A stretch of DNA of 7,561 bases from Bacillota bacterium (GTDB taxonomy: Bacteria > Bacillota > Clostridia > Lachnospirales > Lachnospiraceae), in the NCBI GenBank assembly GCA_023411555.1, contig JAEYOQ010000053.1:1-7561 (forward strand), read 5' to 3'. Below the pieces are notes generated by a model. That model was not told the origin of the DNA and did not search any database. It saw only the letters and a program-made list of their open reading frames with translations. Within the stretch, counting starts at the first letter, position 1, and every line of letters starts with the position of its first letter. Shown piece after piece: positions 1 to 4,939 of this stretch. The translations under genes were made by a program, and so were the position numbers.

Positions 1-11
1 AGGTGAAATAA

Positions 12-254
12 ATGGCAGTAAAGATTAGATTAAAGAGAATGGGACAGAAAAAGGCTCCTTTCTATAGAATCGTTGTTTCTGATTCCAGAACACCTAGAGA
101 TGGTAGATTCATCGAGGAAATCGGTACTTATGATCCTACACAGAATCCCAGTGCTTTCAAGGTAGATGAAGAAGCAGCTAAGAAGTGGTTAGCAAATGGT
201 GCACAGCCCACCGATACAGTTGGTAAGATCTTCAAGAATGCAGGTATCCTGTAA
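12..254 (+). CDS. rpsP: 30S ribosomal protein S16
   Basis: The 80-residue product is ribosomal protein S16, a primary binder of 16S rRNA needed for assembly of the 30S body. The N-terminus carries the family signature MAVKIRLKRMGQKKAPFYRI, followed by VVSDSRTPRDGRFIEEIGTYDP, and the C-terminal half ends in the usual helix with W59 and the GAQPTDTV segment. The length is typical for Firmicutes S16. The start is fixed by AGGTGA at 1-6, five bases upstream of the ATG. In Firmicutes rpsP usually follows ffh, which would lie just outside the window, and precedes the KH-domain gene found here. Identification is by direct family recognition and is secure. Confidence 0.98.
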   Translation: MAVKIRLKRMGQKKAPFYRIVVSDSRTPRDGRFIEEIGTYDPTQNPSAFKVDEEAAKKWLANGAQPTDTVGKIFKNAGIL

Positions 255-267
255 TATTCATTCGCTT

Positions 268-352
268 CGGAAGAACTGCCTCATGAATTGTGTTAGCATA
301 ATTCATGAGGGTTTACTCTAATGTAGCAAGCCCAAGTTCTTTCGGTCTTTTT
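268..352 (+). terminator. Branched terminator or attenuator after rpsP
   Basis: Positions 268-277 pair with 335-344 (10 pairs, one of them G-U), and this helix encloses an 11-bp perfect hairpin formed by 279-289 and 300-310 with a 10-nt loop. The outer helix is followed by TCTTTTT at 346-352. A helix followed by a U-run is the layout of an intrinsic terminator, but the long unpaired 3' strand (311-334) and modest GC content make it look partial. It lies 14 nt after the rpsP stop and 75 nt before khpA, so it could lower khpA expression relative to rpsP, or act as an RNA processing or stability element. Function is inferred from base pairing alone. Confidence 0.5.
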
Positions 353-400
353 GCTGCCTATTGGCAGTATGGGATGTAAGTTTGTTCGCGGTAACACCGC
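353..400 (+). other. Two small hairpins in the khpA leader
   Basis: CTGCC at 354-358 pairs with GGCAG at 363-367 over a TATT loop, and 353/368 can add a G-U pair. GCGGT at 388-392 pairs with ACCGC at 396-400 over a 3-nt loop and ends six bases before the GGAG of khpA. The GGCAGT at 363-368 can alternatively pair with ACTGCC at 275-280, which would compete with the helix listed for 268-344. These are visible pairings; any regulatory role is speculative. Confidence 0.4.
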
Positions 401-418
401 AGAATGGAGATTTATATG

Positions 419-649
419 ATGAAGGAATTAGTAGAAGTAATTGCTAAATCACTCGTAGATCATCCCGATGAGGTTGTAGTTACGGAAAAAGAAACCGATA
501 AAGCAATTGTTGTGGAATTAAAAGTCGCTTCTGATGATATGGGTAAGGTAATCGGCAAACAAGGTCGTATTGCTAAGTCCATTCGTACCGTTGTAAAAGC
601 AGCCGCAACAAAGGATGACAAAAAGGTAGTAGTTGAGATTCTGCAATAG
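419..649 (+). CDS. khpA: KH-domain RNA-binding protein KhpA (YlqC family)
   Basis: This 76-residue protein is a single KH domain, the KhpA/YlqC family of small RNA chaperones that in Gram-positive bacteria works with KhpB (Jag/EloR) and affects cell division and sRNA biology. The RNA-contacting GxxG loop is visible as G46-KQ-G49 in the segment DDMGKVIGKQGRIAKSIRTV, and the family N-terminus KELVEVIAKSLVDHP is intact. An upstream in-frame ATG at 404 is unlikely because it sits inside the GGAG Shine-Dalgarno (406-409); ATG 416 and ATG 419 are both well placed (6 and 9 nt), and 419 gives the usual MKEL start. The position directly after rpsP is the conserved one. A strong terminator follows. Confidence 0.95.
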   Translation: MKELVEVIAKSLVDHPDEVVVTEKETDKAIVVELKVASDDMGKVIGKQGRIAKSIRTVVKAAATKDDKKVVVEILQ

Positions 650-687
650 CAGTAATTCAATTGCAGTTTTTCCTGTACTGAGACACG

Positions 688-754
688 GAAGCTGTCTGTT
701 ATGTCATATGAAATATCATTTTTCATAAGAGACATAGTAGAACAGCTTCTTTTT
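688..754 (+). terminator. Long-stem intrinsic terminator after khpA
   Basis: GAAGCTGT at 688-695 pairs with ACAGCTTC at 742-749, and after a short irregular segment GACATA (731-736) pairs with the facing TATGTC (700-705). Inside lies a further ATGAAA (708-713) with TTTCAT (720-725) stem. The right arm is followed at once by T5 (750-754). It starts 39 nt after the khpA stop and has the stem plus U-run layout of a Rho-independent terminator, so rpsP-khpA is probably a separate unit from rimM-trmD. Confidence 0.75.
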
Positions 755-895
755 AACTATATCTATGGGTAGGAATGTTATGTTATATTAATTTACGATA
801 GATTATTTGACTCTTTCTATTATCTCTTCAATATGCTCGTACACTTAACAGCTAAGGGTAACTTGAGATATGATTGATAGGAGTCTTAATATATG
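755..895. other. AT-rich spacer, no gene seen
   Basis: This stretch is AT-rich and shows no convincing coding region. The only promoter-like pair is TTGACT (807-812) with TATGCT (832-837) at a 19-nt spacing, which is weak. A promoter for rimM-trmD is expected somewhere between 755 and 1020 if the upstream terminator is efficient, but I cannot place it with confidence. Confidence 0.4.
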
Positions 896-930
896 ATAAA
901 TGAAAGCCTGCAAGGCTGGCTTTCATTTAT
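896..930. repeat. Perfect 13-bp hairpin, first of a tandem pair
   Basis: The arms 896-908 (ATAAATGAAAGCC) and 918-930 (GGCTTTCATTTAT) are perfect reverse complements. The 9-nt loop TGCAAGGCT can itself close with GC-AAG-GC after a T-T mismatch. The 3' arm is T-rich and the 5' arm A-rich, so the hairpin could end transcription in either direction, though no clean U-run follows it. It shares its tip design with the next hairpin. Confidence 0.6.
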
Positions 931-936
931 ACTTGA

Positions 937-969
937 TTCAAAAAAGTTTGCGAAGCTAACTTTTTTGAA
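937..969. terminator. Perfect 12-bp hairpin with A6/T6 arms, likely bidirectional terminator
   Basis: The arms 937-948 (TTCAAAAAAGTT) and 958-969 (AACTTTTTTGAA) are perfect reverse complements around the 9-nt loop TGCGAAGCT. As an intrinsic terminator the core would be GTT-T-GC-GAA-GC-T-AAC followed by T6 on the + strand, and the mirror arrangement holds on the - strand. It sits 62 nt upstream of the rimM start. Position and symmetry fit a terminator or a dispersed repeat; which of the two cannot be decided from one copy. Confidence 0.55.
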
Positions 970-1031
970 TATACAATAATTAATCGTTAAGAATACAATG
1001 TGCGGATAGAGTCTAAACGATGGAGGTTATA

Positions 1032-1538
1032 ATGGATAATTATCTTAGAGTCGGCGTTATTACGACCACCCACGGAGTTCGTGGAGAAGTAAAAGTATTT
1101 CCTACGACAGATGATCCGGGTCGTTTTAATATATTAAAGAGGGTGTTCCTGGACACAGGGAAAGAGATGCTTCCCTTAGAAATAGAGGGTGTAAAATTCT
1201 TTAAACAGATGGTTATACTTAAGTTTAAAGGGATAGATAATATCAATGATATTGAAAAATATCGTGGTAAGGATCTTTTAATTCTTAGAGAGGATGCGGT
1301 CGAACTTGAGGAGGGAGAGTATTTTATCTTTGATTTGATCGATTCCACCGTGTATACAGAGGACGGCAAGGAGCTGGGTGTATTAGCTGAAATAATTACA
1401 ACCGCCGCTAATGATGTCTATGTGGTCAAGACCTCTACCGGTAAGGAGATATTAATCCCTTCCATCAAGGATTGTATTCTTGATGTTGATGTTGAAAATA
1501 AAAAGATTATCGTACATCTCCTGGATGGTCTTATCTGA
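1032..1538 (+). CDS. rimM: 16S rRNA processing / ribosome maturation factor RimM
   Basis: The 168-residue product is RimM, which binds ribosomal protein S19 in the 30S head and helps late 16S rRNA processing. Two domains are visible: the N-terminal RimM barrel with VGVITTTHGVRGEVKVFPTT (about residues 7-26) and FKG...IEKYRGKDLLI, and a C-terminal PRC-barrel domain from about residue 95 (YFIFDLIDSTVYTEDGKELG, then EILIPSIKDCILDVD and the closing IIVHLLDGL). The start at 1032 is chosen over an in-frame ATG at 1020 because that earlier ATG overlaps the Shine-Dalgarno GGAGG (1022-1026), which is 5 nt from ATG 1032. It precedes trmD by 47 nt, the conserved pairing in bacteria. Confidence 0.97.
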   Translation: MDNYLRVGVITTTHGVRGEVKVFPTTDDPGRFNILKRVFLDTGKEMLPLEIEGVKFFKQMVILKFKGIDNINDIEKYRGKDLLILREDAVELEEGEYFIFDLIDSTVYTEDGKELGVLAEIITTAANDVYVVKTSTGKEILIPSIKDCILDVDVENKKIIVHLLDGLI

Positions 1539-1585
1539 TCTAGTTCAAATATATGAATCACTAACAGAAAGGCATGGGTATTTTT

Positions 1586-2362
1586 ATGAATTTTCATGTA
1601 CTTACGCTGTTTCCGGATATGATAATGCAAGGATTAAATACCAGCATTACCGGGAGAGCAATCGATAAAGGTCTGATCTCTGTGAACCCTGTCAATATCA
1701 GAGATTTCAGCGAAGATAAACACAAGAGAGTGGATGATTATCCTTACGGCGGTGGTGCTGGTATGGTGATGCAGGCCGAGCCTATCTATAAAGCATATGG
1801 ATATCTGGTGAATCATATTAAGCTGCAAAAAGATGCGCAAAGTACCTTTCATAAACCCAAGGTGATCTATGTTACTCCCCAGGGCAGTATCTTTAATCAG
1901 AGTATGGCCAAGGATTTTGCTAAGGAGGAGGACCTTATATTCCTCTGCGGTCATTATGAAGGGATTGATGAGCGCGTTCTGGATATGGTCGTTACTGACT
2001 ATGTGTCCATTGGGGATTATGTTTTGACCGGTGGTGAATTACCGGCGATGGTTATGATTGATGCGATTTCAAGATTAATTCCTGGTGTATTGAATAACGA
2101 TGTCTCCTCAGAATTTGAATCTTTCCAGGATAACCTCTTAGAATATCCTCAATATACGAGACCAGAGGTGTTCATGGGACAGAGAGTACCAGAGGTACTA
2201 TTAACCGGGCACCATGCTAATATCGACGCCTGGAGACGACAGCAATCCATTCTTCGAACCTATGAAAGACGCCCCGATCTCCTGGAAAAAGCAAATCTAA
2301 CTGAGAAAGAGGGAGAATTCCTGACCAAGTTAATCTTCCAGAAGAATTTTGATAAATATTAA
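1586..2362 (+). CDS. trmD: tRNA (guanine-N1)-methyltransferase TrmD
   Basis: TrmD methylates N1 of G37 in tRNAs with a G at position 36, using S-adenosylmethionine, and prevents +1 frameshifting. The 258-residue protein shows the trefoil-knot SPOUT signatures: YGGGAGMVMQ (54-63), the GHYEGIDER segment (122-130) with the conserved Arg, and SIGDYVLTGGELPAM (141-155) with the Asp of the mobile lid, followed by RLIPGVL and YTRPEVF. The C-terminal domain keeps the WRRQQSILRTYERRPDLL signature. The start MNFHVLTLFP at 1586 matches the family N-terminus. An in-frame ATG at 1574 lies 1 nt after GAAAGG (1567-1572), too close to use that site; from 1586 that site is 13 nt away, so the ribosome binding site is rather poor and translation may be coupled to rimM. 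Confidence 0.97.
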   Translation: MNFHVLTLFPDMIMQGLNTSITGRAIDKGLISVNPVNIRDFSEDKHKRVDDYPYGGGAGMVMQAEPIYKAYGYLVNHIKLQKDAQSTFHKPKVIYVTPQGSIFNQSMAKDFAKEEDLIFLCGHYEGIDERVLDMVVTDYVSIGDYVLTGGELPAMVMIDAISRLIPGVLNNDVSSEFESFQDNLLEYPQYTRPEVFMGQRVPEVLLTGHHANIDAWRRQQSILRTYERRPDLLEKANLTEKEGEFLTKLIFQKNFDKY

Positions 2363-2478
2363 ATTTTCATTAGACTATATTAATCTATAGTGGAGATGCA
2401 ATTATGTCTGTGTAACTTTATTTATGAAATGAATAAAGTCCATACTATTAAACTGATATTATTATAAAGAAAGCGAAA
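2363..2478. other. AT-rich spacer after trmD with a small hairpin
   Basis: No gene is seen. ACTTTATT (2415-2422) and AATAAAGT (2432-2439) form a perfect 8-bp hairpin with a 9-nt loop, and CTATA (2375-2379) can pair with TATAG (2386-2390). Neither is followed by a U-run, so neither is a clear terminator. The sequence TATTATTATAAAG (2457-2469) resembles overlapping -10 elements just before the structured RNA, but no good -35 hexamer is found 16-18 nt upstream. Confidence 0.4.
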
Positions 2479-2779
2479 GACAGGTTGCTGACAGAAAGTA
2501 CAGGGATGGGTATCCTTTTAAAAAGTATTTGCAGTTTATGTGCAATTCTTAGGTATCTGAGGGAGCGATGATATCAGACGTGCGATAAGTCGCACGAGCG
2601 CAAATGTTCGACGAAGGGAAACAATCGGAAAGCTACTGGTTAGGTTTTCGATTGTTTCCCTGAGGAGTTTTTGCGCGGTCTGATTGCTTCAAGTGAACGA
2701 AGATACCCTAGAAGTGCTAGTAAACTGGAACGACTTTTCAGAAGGATACCCATTACAGAGCTTTCTGTCAGCAACCGTC
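2479..2779 (+). ncRNA. Large structured RNA candidate between trmD and rplS, family unknown
   Basis: About 301 nt can be folded into one compact nested structure. Closing helix: 2483-2498 with 2761-2776 (16 perfect pairs) plus 2479-2481 with 2777-2779 around one bulged A. After a 6x6 internal loop with TACAG on both sides, 2505-2526 pairs with 2733-2754 (21 pairs, one A-C mismatch). Inside follow 2532-2538/2721-2727, 2552-2558/2701-2707, 2562-2566/2686-2690 and 2573-2579/2678-2684, then a three-way junction with hairpin 2580-2585/2590-2595 (loop TAAG), helix 2598-2604/2670-2676, and the terminal arm 2616-2631/2645-2660 (16 pairs). A small CTAG hairpin sits at 2708-2720. About 95 pairs are involved. 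G-U pairs at 2505/2754, 2518/2741, 2563/2689 and 2628/2648 favour the + strand as the RNA. No intrinsic terminator follows, so it may be part of the rplS transcript. It lacks the core motifs of RNase P RNA, tmRNA and SRP RNA. A palindromic mobile element is the main alternative. Confidence 0.7.
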
Positions 2780-2927
2780 CCTAGAATGCTACGCAGAAAA
2801 TAATGCATTTCAACAAAAAGTACTTGCATTTGTTGGATGTTTATGTTAGAGTAAGTTGTTGTGAGATGGGATGGTCCTCTGACGCAGTTGCGTGTTAAGA
2901 ACATCTAAATATTAAGGAGGTCACAAA
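2780..2927 (+). promoter_or_regulatory. rplS leader with possible Shine-Dalgarno pairing
   Basis: Between the structured RNA and rplS several pairings are visible: 2784-2789 with 2805-2810; CAACAAA (2811-2817) with TTTGTTG (2829-2835); GATGTT (2836-2841) with AACATC (2900-2905); and ACGC (2882-2885) with GCGT (2890-2893). CCTCT at 2876-2880 can pair with the rplS Shine-Dalgarno GGAGG at 2916-2920 (5 pairs, one G-U), which crosses the 2836-2905 helix, so the two are probably alternatives. Firmicutes rplS genes are known to carry short L19 leaders that bind or sense the protein; whether this belongs to that family needs a covariance-model search. Confidence 0.4.
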
Positions 2928-3275
2928 ATGAACGATATTATTAAGAGTATTGAAGCTGAACAGTTAAAAGCATCTGTTACAGAATTCAACGTAGGCGACA
3001 CAGTAAAGGTTTACGCAAAGGTAAAAGAAGGTAACCGTGAAAGACTTCAGGTATTTGAAGGCACCGTATTAAAGAGACAGAACGGTGGAGCTAGAGAGAC
3101 ATTCACAGTTAGAAAGTCATCCAATGGTATTGGTGTAGAGAAGACTTGGCCAGTTCATAGCCCTAGCATTGACCGAATCGAAGTAGTAAGACGCGGTAAG
3201 GTTAGACAGGCTAAGCTGTTCTATTTACGTGATAGAGTCGGTAAGAGAGCGAAAGTAAAAGAGTTAATGAGATAG
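2928..3275 (+). CDS. rplS: 50S ribosomal protein L19
   Basis: The 115-residue product is L19, which sits at the 30S-50S interface and contributes to the intersubunit bridges. The family pattern is complete: MNDIIKSIEAEQLK at the N-terminus, FNVGDTVKVYAKVKEGNRER (about 20-39), the core FEGTVLKRQNGGARETFTVRK, then GIGVEKTWPVHSPSIDRIEVVRRGKVRQAKLFYLRDRVGK (about 67-106) and a basic tail. The length is normal. The start is set by AAGGAGG at 2914-2920, seven bases from the ATG, the strongest ribosome binding site in this region. The large untranslated stretch upstream and the terminator directly downstream suggest that rplS expression is controlled separately from trmD. Confidence 0.98.
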   Translation: MNDIIKSIEAEQLKASVTEFNVGDTVKVYAKVKEGNRERLQVFEGTVLKRQNGGARETFTVRKSSNGIGVEKTWPVHSPSIDRIEVVRRGKVRQAKLFYLRDRVGKRAKVKELMR

Positions 3276-3282
3276 TACTACG

Positions 3283-3315
3283 AAGGGACAATACTTGCGG
3301 GATTGTCCCTTTTTT
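3283..3315 (+). terminator. Intrinsic terminator after rplS
   Basis: AAGGGACAAT (3283-3292) and ATTGTCCCTT (3302-3311) form a perfect 10-bp stem with a 9-nt loop, followed by an unbroken T-run to 3315. It begins 7 nt after the rplS stop. This is the clearest Rho-independent terminator in the window. lepB begins only 25 nt later with no visible promoter between, so lepB must depend on read-through or on a promoter inside or upstream of rplS. Confidence 0.9.
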
Positions 3316-3339
3316 ACACGAAGAAAGGCTGAGTATCCT

Positions 3340-3948
3340 ATGGATTATGATTTTGACAAAGAAAGCAAAAAGCCATTAGTCATGAAAATATTCATTAAGA
3401 TATTAATCTGGGCTGCGCAGATTGCAGCCGTGATTTTTTTGGCTTATTTTATCGTATATTACGCTTTAGAGCGTACCAATATGGTGGGTATTTCTATGGA
3501 AACCACCCTAAGTGACAAGGATCAGATTATCATCAATAAATTTTCCTATCATTTTACTGAGCCAAGACGTTATGATGTCATTGTATTCAAAAAAAGTGGT
3601 AAAGAGCATAGCTATTATGATATCAAACGTATCATTGCCTTACCCGGTGAAAAGCTACAGATCAAAGACGGTCTTATCTATATCAATGGCGAGGTCATCA
3701 AAGAGATTGTTAACGTTGAACCAATGGGGAATTACGGACTCGCCGCCGAAGAAATCCTCTTAGAAGAGAATGAATATTTTGTATTGGGAGATAATCGTAA
3801 TAACAGTGAGGATAGCCGTTTTGCCAGTGTCGGAATGATTCGACGGGAGGAAATTATCGGTGAAGCCTTTATTCGCACATCCCCCTTTAACTTTGTAAAT
3901 AAATTAAATCTAATTAAAGAAGCAGAATCAGAAGAAGAAGGCGATTAA
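3340..3948 (+). CDS. lepB: Type I signal peptidase (SPase I)
   Basis: The 202-residue membrane protease removes signal peptides from exported preproteins at the outer face of the cytoplasmic membrane. A short charged N-terminus is followed by one membrane segment (about residues 17-43), then the family boxes: catalytic Ser52 in MVGISMETTL, the general-base Lys96 in YDIKRIIALPGE, and GDNRNNSEDSR at 150-160. This is the compact single-pass Gram-positive form. Box B normally reads SMxPTL; here the Pro is Thr55. The C-terminus is acidic (EAESEEEGD). The start at 3340 is preferred, with AAAGG at 3324-3328 (11 nt); an in-frame TTG at 3295 would begin inside the rplS terminator loop and is rejected. 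It is followed after 22 nt by the RbgA gene, an arrangement seen in clostridia. Confidence 0.95.
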   Translation: MDYDFDKESKKPLVMKIFIKILIWAAQIAAVIFLAYFIVYYALERTNMVGISMETTLSDKDQIIINKFSYHFTEPRRYDVIVFKKSGKEHSYYDIKRIIALPGEKLQIKDGLIYINGEVIKEIVNVEPMGNYGLAAEEILLEENEYFVLGDNRNNSEDSRFASVGMIRREEIIGEAFIRTSPFNFVNKLNLIKEAESEEEGD

Positions 3949-3970
3949 TTCTCGTCTGATGGAGGTTACA

Positions 3971-4885
3971 ATGCATTTTCAGTGGTATCCGGGTCATATG
4001 GCCAAGGCAAGACGTACCATGCAAGAGGATATGAAGCTAATCGATGTGGTAATTGAACTGGTAGATGCCAGAATACCGTATTCCAGCACGAATCCTGATA
4101 TTGATACGTTAGCCAAAAATAAATCACGGGTTATATTACTAAACAAAGCAGATATGGCAGATCAACGTTATAACAATGCCTGGAAGGCATACTTTGAATC
4201 AAAGGGTTACTTTGTAGCTCTGGTGAATTCTAAGAGCGGCCAAGGTGTAAAGCAGGTTCAGGATATTGTTAATAAGGCTTGTCAGGCTAAAATTGAAAGA
4301 GACCGGAGAAAGGGCATCCTGAATCGTCCTGTCCGTGCAATGATTGTAGGTATCCCTAATGTAGGGAAGTCCACCTTTATTAATAGCTTTGTCGGTAAGG
4401 CTTCCACAAAGACCGGCAACAAGCCCGGTGTGACGAAAGGAAAACAATGGATACGCCTGAGTAAGACCATCGAGCTTTTAGATACTCCCGGTATTCTTTG
4501 GCCTAAGTTTGAGGATCAGTCCGTAGGGCTTAAGCTTGCTTTAATTGGGTCCATCAATGATACTATAATCAACACAACAGACCTATCTCTGGAATTAATC
4601 GTATTATTGCAGAAAAATTATCCGGAGGTATTAGCAGACCGATATGGTTTGAACCGCTCAGAAGAAGAATTAGATGTCAAAGGTGCAGCCAAGCTACTGG
4701 AGCAGATTGCCATCAAGCGTTCTTGTCTTTTGAAGGGCGGTGAACCGGATTTAGACCGTGCAGCCGGACTTTTAGTGGATGATTTCAGAAGTGTTAGGCT
4801 CGGTAACATCACCCTGGAGCTTCCTCCTGTTATAAGTGAGGATGGCGTTGCAGAAGAAGCGGCGAAGGAAGAGACACAACAATAA
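3971..4885 (+). CDS. rbgA: Ribosome biogenesis GTPase RbgA (YlqF)
   Basis: RbgA/YlqF drives a late step of 50S subunit assembly, including incorporation of L16. The 304-residue protein has the circularly permuted GTPase order that defines the family: G4 NKAD (58-61), G5-like NSKSG (86-90), G1/P-loop GIPNVGKST (127-135), G2 around KPGVTKG (151-157) and G3 DTPG (171-174). The N-terminal WYPGHMAKARR carries His9, the residue implicated in GTP hydrolysis in the Bacillus subtilis protein. The C-terminal RNA-binding domain (about 200-290) is present and is followed by a short acidic-Gln tail. The start at 3971 is chosen because GGAGG (3961-3965) lies 5 nt upstream; the in-frame ATG at 3959 overlaps that site. 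rnhB follows after 54 nt. Confidence 0.97.
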   Translation: MHFQWYPGHMAKARRTMQEDMKLIDVVIELVDARIPYSSTNPDIDTLAKNKSRVILLNKADMADQRYNNAWKAYFESKGYFVALVNSKSGQGVKQVQDIVNKACQAKIERDRRKGILNRPVRAMIVGIPNVGKSTFINSFVGKASTKTGNKPGVTKGKQWIRLSKTIELLDTPGILWPKFEDQSVGLKLALIGSINDTIINTTDLSLELIVLLQKNYPEVLADRYGLNRSEEELDVKGAAKLLEQIAIKRSCLLKGGEPDLDRAAGLLVDDFRSVRLGNITLELPPVISEDGVAEEAAKEETQQ

Positions 4886-4939
4886 ACTAAAAATACGTTA
4901 TCATATTATAAAACACCTAAGAATAAGGAGGCAGCTCCT

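Noticed and set aside
807..837. A promoter from TTGACT (807-812) and TATGCT (832-837)
   Set aside because: The -10 is a poor match, the spacing is 19 nt, and any transcript would run at once into two terminator-like hairpins; kept only as a remark.
893..979. A 28-codon open frame starting at ATG 893 with AGGAG at 879-883, nine bases upstream
   Set aside because: It runs exactly through both perfect hairpins, so its sequence is dictated by the inverted repeats, and it resembles no family I know. A ribosome binding site alone is not enough.
965..999. A promoter for rimM from TTGAAT (965-970) with TACAAT (994-999)
   Set aside because: The spacing is 23 nt, too long for a sigma-A promoter, and the -35 overlaps the hairpin arm.
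2562..2604. Resemblance of the GTGCGA-TAAG-TCGCAC hairpin to a group II intron domain V
   Set aside because: The catalytic triad context, bulge and closing stem of domain V are missing, and no intron boundaries or reverse transcriptase are present.
2479..2779. RNase P RNA, tmRNA, SRP RNA or 6S RNA identity for the structured element
   Set aside because: The conserved GAGGAAAGTCC core of RNase P, the tRNA-like end of tmRNA and the GGAAGGAAGCAGCC-type SRP motif are absent, and the length and shape do not fit 6S RNA.
2689..2904. A 71-codon frame on the - strand upstream of rplS
   Set aside because: It overlaps the 3' half of the structured RNA and the rplS leader, has no ribosome binding site or recognisable domain, and is best explained by chance.
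3295..3339. A 15-residue N-terminal extension of LepB from TTG 3295
   Set aside because: It would start inside the loop of the rplS terminator, has no Shine-Dalgarno and reads as the translated terminator stem.
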